Positions 1 through 7,767 of a stretch of DNA of 64,000 nt are shown one piece after another; position 1 is the stretch's first letter, and each line of letters starts with the position of its first letter. This DNA is from Jejuia algarum (lineage in GTDB: Bacteria > Bacteroidota > Bacteroidia > Flavobacteriales > Flavobacteriaceae), in the NCBI GenBank assembly GCA_947495775.1, contig CANMAQ010000008.1, positions 1-64,000 on the forward strand, written 5' to 3'. Made by a program: the position numbers and the translations under genes. The notes beneath the pieces were generated by a model. The model had not been told where the DNA came from. It made no database searches and was given only the letters and a program-made list of their open reading frames with translations.

Positions 1-1343
1 GTGAAGCTCGGTTCGTCGTTTACAGGATTCACCGTAATATCAAACGTTTGGGTCGCAAACGTATCGTCGCCACCATTAGAAGTTCCACCATTATCAGTTA
101 ACACAACACTAACAGTAGCAGTACCACTAGCATCATCAGCAGGGATATATGTTAAGTTGCCATTGGCATCTATAGCAGGTTGCGCACTAAAAAGTGTATT
201 GTTATTGTTTGTTACGGTAAAGCTTAGTGTTTGAGCGCTTTCATTAGTAGCACCTGTATTTAAGCTTGTAGCCCATCCGTTTACAGTTTGTGTTCCTGCG
301 TCTTCGTTTATGGTTTCATCTGCGCCTGCAGTGAAACTCGGTTCATCGTTTACTGCTGTGATATTAAAATTGACAGAAACCGGCGCTGAATTGTCTGTCC
401 CGTCATTACTAGTAAATGAAATTCCTCCAGCATTGATCCCATTAAGATCTGCTGATGGCATAAATGTAGCCGCATCTAAGGCTGCATTGATATTGGCTAG
501 AGTCCCTTGTGCAGTGAAAGACGCAGCGCCGTTACCATTTCCTCCAAATGTAATTCCTGCAGCCCCCAAATTTAAGGTTCCTCCTGTGATTACAAACGAA
601 ACCGTTTGGTCATCGTTATCGGCATCGCTTATTTGAATATTGTCTGCTAAGTTTACATTAACAGCATCTTCTAGAACTGTGGGCGGTGAAGGTGATGTTA
701 CTATAGGAAGGTTGTTAGAAGCACCGACAGCACCTACCTCTAACTCATCTATACTAAAACCACCAAATATCGGATTAGCAGGAGTTATAACTATTTCATC
801 TATACTACTGAAACTTCCTGTTGTAGGAGATGAGAAGTCTAAATTTATTGATGTATTGTGAGGTGGATTTGTAAGAACAAGAGTTCCTACAGGGTTTGTA
901 TCTCTAATTGCAGTAATTGTAAAGTCTAAAGCAGCACCTCCAAGTGCTTGCTCGTATGCAAAAGTAGCAGAATTAATTGATATCTCATTTTCGCTATTTG
1001 TTGATAGAGAAGCTGAGCTGATAGAGGTTGTGGCATTGCCAAACCACCCAAGAACGGCATCAGACGCTCCACCATGCGCATCAGTACCAGCACTATTGCC
1101 CTCTATCGCAAAAGCAATAAATATATTTGAACTTGAAATTGCTGAAACATCAAATCCATTTAATAATACATTACTAGAGGCGTCAACATTCGGACTTGTT
1201 TCATCTGCTAAGATATTTGTGACAGATCCGAATTCCATAGTTTGCGGTGTTGGTGTAGTTTGAGCTAGTGTCTCATAACCTGGACTAGATAATATTAACC
1301 CACTTAAGATTAATTTGAATAAATTTGAGTATTTTTTTTTCAT
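1..1343 (-). CDS. Large secreted repeat adhesin, N-terminal part (partial)
   Basis: The frame is open from an ATG at 1341-1343 to the left edge, giving 447 residues of a longer protein. It begins with a lysine-rich signal peptide (MKKKYSNLFKLIL...) ending near ETLAQ. About 190 residues of beta-rich sequence with no family I recognise follow, up to FGGFSIDELEVG. Cadherin/VCBS-like repeats start near residue 215, with the signature ISDADNDDQTVSF. The motif VNDEPSFT occurs near residue 333 and again at the window edge, exactly 330 bases apart, so the repeat unit is 110 residues. Proteins of this build are usually exported surface adhesins in Flavobacteriia. The C-terminus, where a sorting domain would be, lies outside the window. 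The function is inferred from architecture only. Confidence 0.75.
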   Translation of the reverse strand, partial: MKKKYSNLFKLILSGLILSSPGYETLAQTTPTPQTMEFGSVTNILADETSPNVDASSNVLLNGFDVSAISSSNIFIAFAIEGNSAGTDAHGGASDAVLGWFGNATTSISSASLSTNSENEISINSATFAYEQALGGAALDFTITAIRDTNPVGTLVLTNPPHNTSINLDFSSPTTGSFSSIDEIVITPANPIFGGFSIDELEVGAVGASNNLPIVTSPSPPTVLEDAVNVNLADNIQISDADNDDQTVSFVITGGTLNLGAAGITFGGNGNGAASFTAQGTLANINAALDAATFMPSADLNGINAGGISFTSNDGTDNSAPVSVNFNITAVNDEPSFTAGADETINEDAGTQTVNGWATSLNTGATNESAQTLSFTVTNNNNTLFSAQPAIDANGNLTYIPADDASGTATVSVVLTDNGGTSNGGDDTFATQTFDITVNPVNDEPSF

Positions 1344-1603
1344 ATGAACTGGTTTAATATCATATCCTAAGGAGAAGTAATCTAAATATAATAAATTGAA
1401 ATTTTGCTTTACTATTTCCTTATTTAGGATTTGTTGATCTATAAATTAGTTAAGGTATTATATGTAGTAAATATACTATATTGTGATACAATAATTAACA
1501 CATGCTATTATAAGTGTTCATAAAAAATTCAAAATCACATACTGAAGGAACTATAGCAGGTTATTAGAGCGTTTACAAGAGTAATTAATCTTATAAGTTT
1601 AAT

Positions 1604-1642
1604 ACTAAGTAAAAACCCAGCATAACTGGGTTTTTACTTAGT
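1604..1642 (-). terminator. Rho-independent terminator after the tail-collar gene
   Basis: There is a perfect 17-bp stem (1604-1620 with 1626-1642) and a 5-base loop. The stem contains AAAAACCCAG/CTGGGTTTTT and lies 8 bases past the stop codon of the minus-strand gene at 1651. It is symmetric and could act in both directions. The adhesin gene starts at 1343, so the rest of 1344-1650 is that gene's AT-rich upstream region, in which I see no further feature. Confidence 0.75.
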
Positions 1643-1650
1643 GTATTTAA

Positions 1651-2304
1651 TTAACTTCTAGGAGGGAAATAACCTTGTAAGGCTATAATATACCTAACAC
1701 CTAAATAAGGTTGCCTATTGTCAAAAGATTGACTAGCACCAGCTTGTTGTATGGTTACTGACTGCAAAGAGCTGTTTATTGGTCCGCCTGATACTAACTT
1801 TGTTGGTGGTCCATATGTTTTAACTTTTGTTGCTCCAAGACCATTTCCAAACCGAGCGGCTGCGGGAACATCGCCTGCTTCAGGAATTTCATTAACCGCA
1901 GTTGTAGTACTTAAGGCAAGGGATGAAGACCCCGATATTACAGCTGCATGTTTGTGTTGCGGCATCTGGTTGGAACTCAATATAGGAAAATCAAAACCGC
2001 CCCTCTGTCCCCAAGATATATTTTGAAGTCCCGCACCTCTTCCTACCCCAGCAGGAACTCTTCCTTTTAGATCTGGTAAACCAAATGTAGTGCGTCCGTC
2101 ACCTCCATAAGTAGTACCAACAAGAGAGAATAGTGCAGGGTTTTGGGATATTGCTATAAGTTGACCTTCACAAAAGGCCCAGCCTCTAGGCGCAAAATTA
2201 CCTGCAAAAATTCTAACTTCTCCTAACATGGGTTCTTGAGCGTTAGAAAAGTTAGTAAGCGTAAAACTTAATAATAAAACTAATAATAAGGTTGTTTTTT
2301 TCAT
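1651..2304 (-). CDS. Secreted phage-tail-collar / microcystin-dependent-like protein
   Basis: The 217-residue protein has a signal peptide (about residues 1-22, ending FSNAQ). A tail-collar domain (MdpB-like) then runs from MLGEVRIFAGNFAPRGWAFC through QNPALFSLVGTTYGGDGRTT and LPDLKGRVPAG to the typical NQMPQHKH. The C-terminal NRQPYLGVRYIIALQG is also characteristic. In phages this domain sits in tail fibres. Stand-alone bacterial copies are common and their role is poorly known. The signal peptide and the lack of any other phage gene argue against a prophage remnant. It lies downstream of the adhesin's upstream region and is separated from infB by a terminator, so it is probably its own transcription unit. 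Confidence 0.85.
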   Translation of the reverse strand: MKKTTLLLVLLLSFTLTNFSNAQEPMLGEVRIFAGNFAPRGWAFCEGQLIAISQNPALFSLVGTTYGGDGRTTFGLPDLKGRVPAGVGRGAGLQNISWGQRGGFDFPILSSNQMPQHKHAAVISGSSSLALSTTTAVNEIPEAGDVPAAARFGNGLGATKVKTYGPPTKLVSGGPINSSLQSVTIQQAGASQSFDNRQPYLGVRYIIALQGYFPPRS

Positions 2305-2423
2305 AATTTGTTAATATTTGAATGGTTATAGCTTCAAAAATTGCATTATTTTATGAAAAAACTGTGCCTTTTGTAACAAAGTCCTTATAATATGTTATGA
2401 ATGGATCTATTTACATCATAAAA

Positions 2424-2449
2424 AAAAGCGAGCTAAATAGCTCGCTTTT
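2424..2449 (-). terminator. Rho-independent terminator of the rimP-nusA-infB operon
   Basis: An 11-bp stem (2424-2434 with 2439-2449, core GCGAGCT/AGCTCGC) has a 4-base loop. On the minus strand it is followed by a run of T (A run at 2420-2427 on the plus strand). It lies 24 bases after the infB stop. Confidence 0.85.
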
Positions 2450-2472
2450 ACACTTTAGGGGTAATTCTTATT

Positions 2473-5343
2473 TTATTTTAATGTTTTCTTCACTTCTACT
2501 TCATGGAAGGCTTCTATAATATCACCCTCTTTAATATCGTTATAACCTTTTACTTGCATACCACAATCGTAGCCTTTAGACACTTCTTTAACATCGTCTT
2601 TAAAGCGTTTTAATGAGGCTAACTCTCCTGTGTATACAACAACACCATCTCGTATTAAGCGGATGCCAGAGTTTCTAAATATCTTACCATTAGTCACCAT
2701 ACATCCTGCGATACTTCCAATTTTAGAGACTTTAAAGATTTCTCTAATTTCGGCAGTACCTGTAATCTCTTCTTTAAGCTCTGGAGATAACATACCTTCC
2801 ATAGCATCTTTAAGATCATTTATGGCATCGTAGATGATAGAGTATGTTCTGATATCGATTTCTTCTTTATCTGCTATATCTCTAGCGTTACCTACAGGTC
2901 TTACATTAAACCCAACTATAATAGCGTCGGATGCTGAGGCGAGTAGTACATCACTCTCGGTAATGGCACCTACACCTTTATGTAAAATATTAACTTGTAT
3001 TTCTTCAGTTGATAATTTCTGGAACGAATCGGTTAAGGCTTCTACAGAACCATCCACATCACCTTTAAGTATGATGTTAAGCTCTTGGAAGTCTCCAAGT
3101 GCAATACGACGTCCAATTTCATCTAATGTAATATGACGTTGCGTTCTTACAGATTGCTCACGTTGTAATTGTGCACGTTTGGTTGCAATTTGTTTGGCTT
3201 CGCGTTCATCTTCAAAGACATTAAACTTATCACCTGCTTGTGGCGCACCATCAAGACCTAAAATAGACACTGGAGTTGATGGCCCTGCTTCTTTTAAATC
3301 ATTACCACGTTCGTCATGCATGGCTTTTACCTTACCACTATGCTGGCCTGCCAGTACATAATCACCTACTTTTAGCGTTCCACCTTGAACTAATATTGTA
3401 GACACATAACCTCTTCCTTTATCGAGATATGCTTCAACTACAGTACCAACTGCTGGCTTTTTAGGGTTGGCTTTCAACTCTAATAATTCGGCCTCAAGTA
3501 ATACTTTTTCTAATAATTCTTTGACACCTGTACCAAATTTAGCTGAAATATCATGAGACTGAATTTTACCCCCCCAATCTTCAACTAAAAGATTCATGTT
3601 TGCTAAACCTTCCTTAATCCTATCTGGATTTGCATCTGGTTTATCTATTTTATTGATCGCAAATACAATTGGCACTCCCGCAGCTTGCGCATGCGAAATG
3701 GCTTCTTTGGTTTGCGGCATAATATCATCATCTGCAGCAGATACAATAATTGCAATATCGGTAACTTGCGCACCACGTGCACGCATTGCCGTAAAGGCCT
3801 CGTGACCCGGTGTATCTAAAAAGGCTATCTTTTGTCCGCTTTCTAAAGTTACACCATAAGCCCCAATGTGCTGTGTGATACCACCAGATTCTCCTGCTAT
3901 TACATTCTCTTCGCGAATGTAATCTAGAAGTGATGTTTTACCATGATCTACGTGTCCCATAACGGTAACGATAGGCGCACGGTCTTGTAAATCTTCTGGT
4001 CGGTCTTCTATTTCTTCTATAGCTTCTTCAATATCCGCAGTAACGAACTCAACTTTATAGCCAAACTCTTCTGCTACAATAGTTAATGTTTCGGCATCTA
4101 AACGCTGATTCATTGTTACCATCATACCTAGAGACATACATGCTGATATAATGTTGGTCACACCAACATCCATCATTGTAGCAACTTCACTCGCCGTAAC
4201 AAATTCTGTTACTTTAAGTATTTTACTTTCTGCTGCTTCTGCTTGTAAATCTTTTTCTGTTTGATTTTTATGCTGATCTCTTTTTTCTCTACGGTACTTA
4301 GCACCTTTACCTTTAGACGATTTCCCTTGAAGTTTTTCAAGTGTTTCGCGCACTTGTTTTTTCACATCTTCTTCAGAAGGCTCTTCTTTTACAACATTAC
4401 GTCTGCCTTGCCCTGGTTTCCCTTTAAATCGGTCATTGCGAACGCCACCTCTTTGGTTTCCGCCTTGTCCTGGTCCGCCACCAACTTTACTAATACGTCT
4501 GCGCTTCTTCTTATTGGCAGCGTTAGGTCCAGTTTTATTGTCTTTCTTTTCAACAGGCTTCTTTTTAGGCTTGTTGAACTGCGATAAATCAATCTTATCA
4601 CCTGCAATTTTAGGCCCTGTAAGTTTTTGGTATTGCGTTTTCACCTTTTCTTGAGGTGTTACAAGTTCACCATCTACAATAACAGGTTTTAATTTCGGCT
4701 TTTCTGGCTCAGGAGGTGTTTCCTTTTTCTGCTCAACCACAGGAGGTTCAACCTTCTTTACTTCTGGTTGTGCTTCTTTTTTAGGAGGCTCGACGTTAAC
4801 AGGAGGAGTCTTTACGACCTCTTCCTTTTTAACCACAGGGACTTCAACCTTTGGAGGCTGTTCTACCTTCTCCTCTTTTACTGGAGCGACAACTTCTGGT
4901 GCCTTTTCTACTGGTGCTGGTGTTTCAGCAACAGGCTCTTTTTTCTCTACAGGTACGTCTTGATCCTTCTTAGTAGGATTCAAATCTATTTTCCCAACAG
5001 TTTTAGGACCTGAAAGCGTTTGAGAAGCTTTTACCACTTCTACGTGTTGAGCTTTTTCTTGGGCTTCTTCTTGGGCTTTTTGCTTAGCTTCTTGTTCCTT
5101 TTCACGCTTTACACGTAAATCTTCTTTCTCCTTTAGCTTAGCCTCACTTACTTCTTGCGACTTCATTTTCTTGTTGGCATCCGTTTCAAACTCATCTGAA
5201 AGAATACTATAAGTCTTTTCAGAAATTTTTGTAGTAGGACGCTTCTCTATTTCGATGCCTTTGGAATCCAAAAATTCCACAGCACGATCTAAAGAAATGT
5301 TGAGTTCGCGTAAAACTTTATTTAATCTAATTGTGTCAGCCAT
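2473..5343 (-). CDS. infB: Translation initiation factor IF-2
   Basis: This 956-residue GTPase brings initiator tRNA to the 30S subunit and promotes subunit joining. The N-terminal IF2_N segment (LNKVLRELNISLDRAVEFL) is followed by a long low-complexity Lys/Glu/Pro/Val linker (about residues 60-300), typical of Bacteroidota IF-2. The G domain shows GHVDHGKT (about 461-468), DTPGHEAF (about 509) and NKID (about 564). Domains II-IV follow, with GDVDGSVEAL in domain III. It is the last gene of rimP-nusA-infB, 72 bases after nusA, and ends before a strong terminator. Length and motifs are complete. Confidence 0.98.
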   Translation of the reverse strand: MADTIRLNKVLRELNISLDRAVEFLDSKGIEIEKRPTTKISEKTYSILSDEFETDANKKMKSQEVSEAKLKEKEDLRVKREKEQEAKQKAQEEAQEKAQHVEVVKASQTLSGPKTVGKIDLNPTKKDQDVPVEKKEPVAETPAPVEKAPEVVAPVKEEKVEQPPKVEVPVVKKEEVVKTPPVNVEPPKKEAQPEVKKVEPPVVEQKKETPPEPEKPKLKPVIVDGELVTPQEKVKTQYQKLTGPKIAGDKIDLSQFNKPKKKPVEKKDNKTGPNAANKKKRRRISKVGGGPGQGGNQRGGVRNDRFKGKPGQGRRNVVKEEPSEEDVKKQVRETLEKLQGKSSKGKGAKYRREKRDQHKNQTEKDLQAEAAESKILKVTEFVTASEVATMMDVGVTNIISACMSLGMMVTMNQRLDAETLTIVAEEFGYKVEFVTADIEEAIEEIEDRPEDLQDRAPIVTVMGHVDHGKTSLLDYIREENVIAGESGGITQHIGAYGVTLESGQKIAFLDTPGHEAFTAMRARGAQVTDIAIIVSAADDDIMPQTKEAISHAQAAGVPIVFAINKIDKPDANPDRIKEGLANMNLLVEDWGGKIQSHDISAKFGTGVKELLEKVLLEAELLELKANPKKPAVGTVVEAYLDKGRGYVSTILVQGGTLKVGDYVLAGQHSGKVKAMHDERGNDLKEAGPSTPVSILGLDGAPQAGDKFNVFEDEREAKQIATKRAQLQREQSVRTQRHITLDEIGRRIALGDFQELNIILKGDVDGSVEALTDSFQKLSTEEIQVNILHKGVGAITESDVLLASASDAIIVGFNVRPVGNARDIADKEEIDIRTYSIIYDAINDLKDAMEGMLSPELKEEITGTAEIREIFKVSKIGSIAGCMVTNGKIFRNSGIRLIRDGVVVYTGELASLKRFKDDVKEVSKGYDCGMQVKGYNDIKEGDIIEAFHEVEVKKTLK

Positions 5344-5415
5344 AAATTGCCTTTAAAATCTCAAATATAATATGAATACCTATTTTCTTCTAATTTCTTT
5401 AGAAGTAATTAGATA

Positions 5416-6648
5416 TTAATCTTCGAATTCTTCCTTAAGAATTCTAATAACATCGTTTATTGTTTCTTCTTCCAAGTCTGTGCGCTTCACAAGATCTTTT
5501 ACATCTTGCTCTAAAACACTCTTAGCTGTATCTAATCCAGCTTTACTGAATTCTGATATGATCCATTCTTCTATCTCGTCTGAGAATTCGCTTAATTCTA
5601 CATCTTCCTCTGCGCCTTCTCTAAACACATCGATCTCATAACCTGTTAGCTGTCCAGCGAGACGAATATTATGTCCTCCTCTACCAATAGCCTTACTAAC
5701 TTCTTCTGGTTTTAAAATAACCTCTGCTCGCTTACCTTCTTCATCTAATTTAATAGACGTTACACGCGCAGGACTTAATGCTCTTGTAATGAATAATTGT
5801 TGGTTATTGGTATAATTAATAACATCTATATTCTCATTACCTAATTCGCGAACAATACCGTGAATTCTGGACCCTTTCATTCCCACACAAGCGCCTACTG
5901 GATCTATTCTATCATCATAAGAATCTACAGCTACTTTTGCTTTTTCTCCAGGTATTCTAACAACTTTTTTAATTGTTATTAGGCCGTCAAACACCTCTGG
6001 TATCTCTTGCTCAAATAACTTTTCTAAAAATACAGGAGAGCTTCGTGACATAATAATTGTCGGTTTAGCGCCTTTAAGCTCTACACCATCAATAACGCCT
6101 CTAACATTATCCCCTTTTCTAAAAAAGTCTGAAGGGATCTGTCGGTCTTTAGGCAATACAATTTCATTACCTTCATCATCTAACAAAATTACAGCTCTGT
6201 GACGAATATGATGTACTTCTGCTGTATATATTTCTCCTATTAAATCTTTAAATTGCTTGTAAATTATAGTATTGTCATGCTCATGAATCTTAGAAATAAG
6301 GTTTTGACGTAATGCTAAAATAGCACGTCTTCCTAAATCTATCAATTTTACTTCTTCAGACACATCTTCTCCAACTTCAAAATCGGGTTCAATTTTTTGT
6401 GCTTCAGACAATGATATCTCTTGATTTGGCTCTTCTACTTCTCCATCTGCGACTACAATACGATTTCTCCAAATTTCTAAATCACCTTTATCTGGATTTA
6501 CTATAATATCAAAATTATCGTCATCTCCGAATTTCTTTTTTAAGGCGCTTCTAAAAACATCTTCTAAGATCGCCATTAACGTAACACGATCAATAAGTTT
6601 ATCGTCTTTGAATTCTGAAAAAGATTCAATTAACGCAACATTCTCCAT
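5416..6648 (-). CDS. nusA: Transcription termination/antitermination factor NusA
   Basis: NusA binds RNA polymerase and nascent RNA and modulates pausing and termination. The 410 residues comprise an N-terminal RNAP-binding domain, an S1 domain (about 135-205, with GEIYTAEVHHIRHRAVI), and two KH domains containing VGACVGMKGSRIHGIV (about 255) and KAIGRGGHNIRLAGQLTG (about 320). A short acidic tail (LEEETINDVIRILKEEFED) replaces the extended C-terminal repeats of E. coli NusA. The gene lies between rimP (13-base gap) and infB. Because NusA acts on terminators, the terminator-like hairpin in front of rimP suggests that it may regulate its own operon. That is an inference. Confidence 0.97.
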   Translation of the reverse strand: MENVALIESFSEFKDDKLIDRVTLMAILEDVFRSALKKKFGDDDNFDIIVNPDKGDLEIWRNRIVVADGEVEEPNQEISLSEAQKIEPDFEVGEDVSEEVKLIDLGRRAILALRQNLISKIHEHDNTIIYKQFKDLIGEIYTAEVHHIRHRAVILLDDEGNEIVLPKDRQIPSDFFRKGDNVRGVIDGVELKGAKPTIIMSRSSPVFLEKLFEQEIPEVFDGLITIKKVVRIPGEKAKVAVDSYDDRIDPVGACVGMKGSRIHGIVRELGNENIDVINYTNNQQLFITRALSPARVTSIKLDEEGKRAEVILKPEEVSKAIGRGGHNIRLAGQLTGYEIDVFREGAEEDVELSEFSDEIEEWIISEFSKAGLDTAKSVLEQDVKDLVKRTDLEEETINDVIRILKEEFED

Positions 6649-6661
6649 AATTCTACCTAAA

Positions 6662-7123
6662 TTAAAATTTAATCATAACTTTTGCTTCTATAATATCTCC
6701 GTAAGCAATATTAGCTTGCTTTTTAACGGTAACCTTACCTTTACCTACAGGTTTCGGTTCTCTTGCTTTCCATTCTAACAGAATAGCATCTTCATTGGCT
6801 TGAGTTAAAACACCTTCAACATGTCCTTCAGCTGTTTTAACTTCCAAAGTTCGCGACACATGTCTTTTATACTGCCTGTTGTGAATTAATGGCGAGGTAG
6901 CTCCTGCAGACATAACTTCTAAAGAAAAATCCTGTTCTTCCCTATCTAAATTATGCTCTATGGCTCTACTTACAAACATACAGTCTTCTACGAGAACACC
7001 GTTATCACCATCTAACAACACTTTTATGTGGTTAGCTTCACTAACGCTAAAGCTTATCAAAAACAAATCTGACCGCTCTTCTAACGCTACATTTAATAAC
7101 TCTTGTACTGTTTTTTTAAACAT
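6662..7123 (-). CDS. rimP: Ribosome maturation factor RimP
   Basis: This 153-residue RimP/YhbC-family protein assists 30S assembly. The typical N-terminal alpha-beta domain (SVSEANHIKVLLDGDNGV, then VSRAIEHNLDREE with SLEVMSAGATSPL) is followed by a small SH3-like domain (HVEGVLTQANEDAILLEWK). It is the first gene of the conserved rimP-nusA-infB operon. The ATG at 7121-7123 lies 14 bases past a hairpin with a T run (see the leader entry). Confidence 0.95.
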   Translation of the reverse strand: MFKKTVQELLNVALEERSDLFLISFSVSEANHIKVLLDGDNGVLVEDCMFVSRAIEHNLDREEQDFSLEVMSAGATSPLIHNRQYKRHVSRTLEVKTAEGHVEGVLTQANEDAILLEWKAREPKPVGKGKVTVKKQANIAYGDIIEAKVMIKF

Positions 7124-7137
7124 TTCTAGTATAAAAA

Positions 7138-7157
7138 GAGGGGACTTTAGTCCCCTC
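7138..7157 (-). promoter_or_regulatory. Terminator-like hairpin in the rimP leader (possible attenuator)
   Basis: On the minus strand GAGGGGAC-TAAA-GTCCCCTC is followed directly by TTTTT, giving a G+C-rich 8-bp stem (9 if the closing A-T pair forms) and a T run. It lies downstream of the predicted promoter at 7187-7194 and 14 bases before the rimP ATG, so it belongs to the operon's own leader and is not the end of another gene. A five-codon reading frame (ATG CGA GGG GAC TAA, 7161-7147) overlaps the left arm. Confidence 0.6.
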
Positions 7158-7186
7158 GCATTTTAAATTTTCGCCTTTCAACGCTG

Positions 7187-7194
7187 CAAATATA
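7187..7194 (-). promoter_or_regulatory. Bacteroidota -7 element for rimP-nusA-infB
   Basis: The minus strand reads TATATTTG, an exact match to TAnnTTTG, 64 bases upstream of the rimP ATG. I do not see a clear TTG at the -33 distance. Confidence 0.5.
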
Positions 7195-7452
7195 ATACTT
7201 TATCTTGATATTTAAAGCATTTGATTGGAATTTACAAGGCACGCCGTCGCTTTTAATACAAAAAAGACTACCTTTTATAGAACAGTATTTAACAATACCA
7301 TAAAAAAAGCCAACAGACCTTCTGCTTATTTAAACTAAAATCAAATTCAACCCTATTAATTTTAGAAATTAATTTTAATGCTACACGTCTTAAAATTTTA
7401 ACGTTGAAACCTTTACAGATTTAAAATCTACACGGCATAGGGTAGAAACAAA

Positions 7453-7486
7453 AAATCCCTACTTTATAAAAAGTAAGGATTTTATT
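7453..7486 (-). terminator. Terminator of the tRNA-Gln gene
   Basis: On the minus strand AAATCCTTACTT pairs with AAGTAGGGATTT (one G-T wobble) and is followed by T residues. It begins about 10 bases after the tRNA 3' end. The rest of 7195-7452 holds no feature that I can identify. Confidence 0.7.
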
Positions 7487-7494
7487 CAATTTTG

Positions 7495-7567
7495 TTGGCC
7501 CACTAGGGCTCGAACCTAGACTCTTTGGTACCAAAAACCAACGTGTTGCCAGTTACACCATAGGCCA
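7495..7567 (-). tRNA. tRNA-Gln (anticodon UUG)
   Basis: A complete 73-nt cloverleaf folds by eye. The acceptor is TGGCCTA/TGGGCCA with one G-T pair. The anticodon stem TTGGT/ACCAA encloses the loop TTTTGGT, giving anticodon TTG. The T arm is CTAGG-TTCGAGC-CCTAG. The terminal CCA is not encoded and must be added after transcription. A textbook promoter and a terminator flank the gene. Confidence 0.95.
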
Positions 7568-7584
7568 ATGTGCAATTGAGGGTG

Positions 7585-7614
7585 CAAATTTAAAACAAAT
7601 ATTTATTTCTGCAA
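7585..7614 (-). promoter_or_regulatory. Promoter of tRNA-Gln
   Basis: On the minus strand TTG (7612-7614) is separated by 19 bases from TAAATTTG (7585-7592). This is the Bacteroidota -33/-7 arrangement with ideal spacing. The mature tRNA begins 17 bases downstream. Confidence 0.75.
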
Positions 7615-7767
7615 GTTTTTTTTGAAAAAATATCAGTTCTATAACAAAAGAGTAAAATGAACACGCCTAACAAGCAAGACTACTATAGTGTTAACGGTTG
7701 TATAATTATGTATCCTTGTTTGATTTTTATTATTAAATTCGCCAAACCTAACAAACATAGATTTTAA

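Noticed and set aside
310..861. Open frames on the plus strand opposite the adhesin gene
   Set aside because: They mirror the adhesin repeats. The minus-strand frame is continuous from the signal peptide to the window edge.
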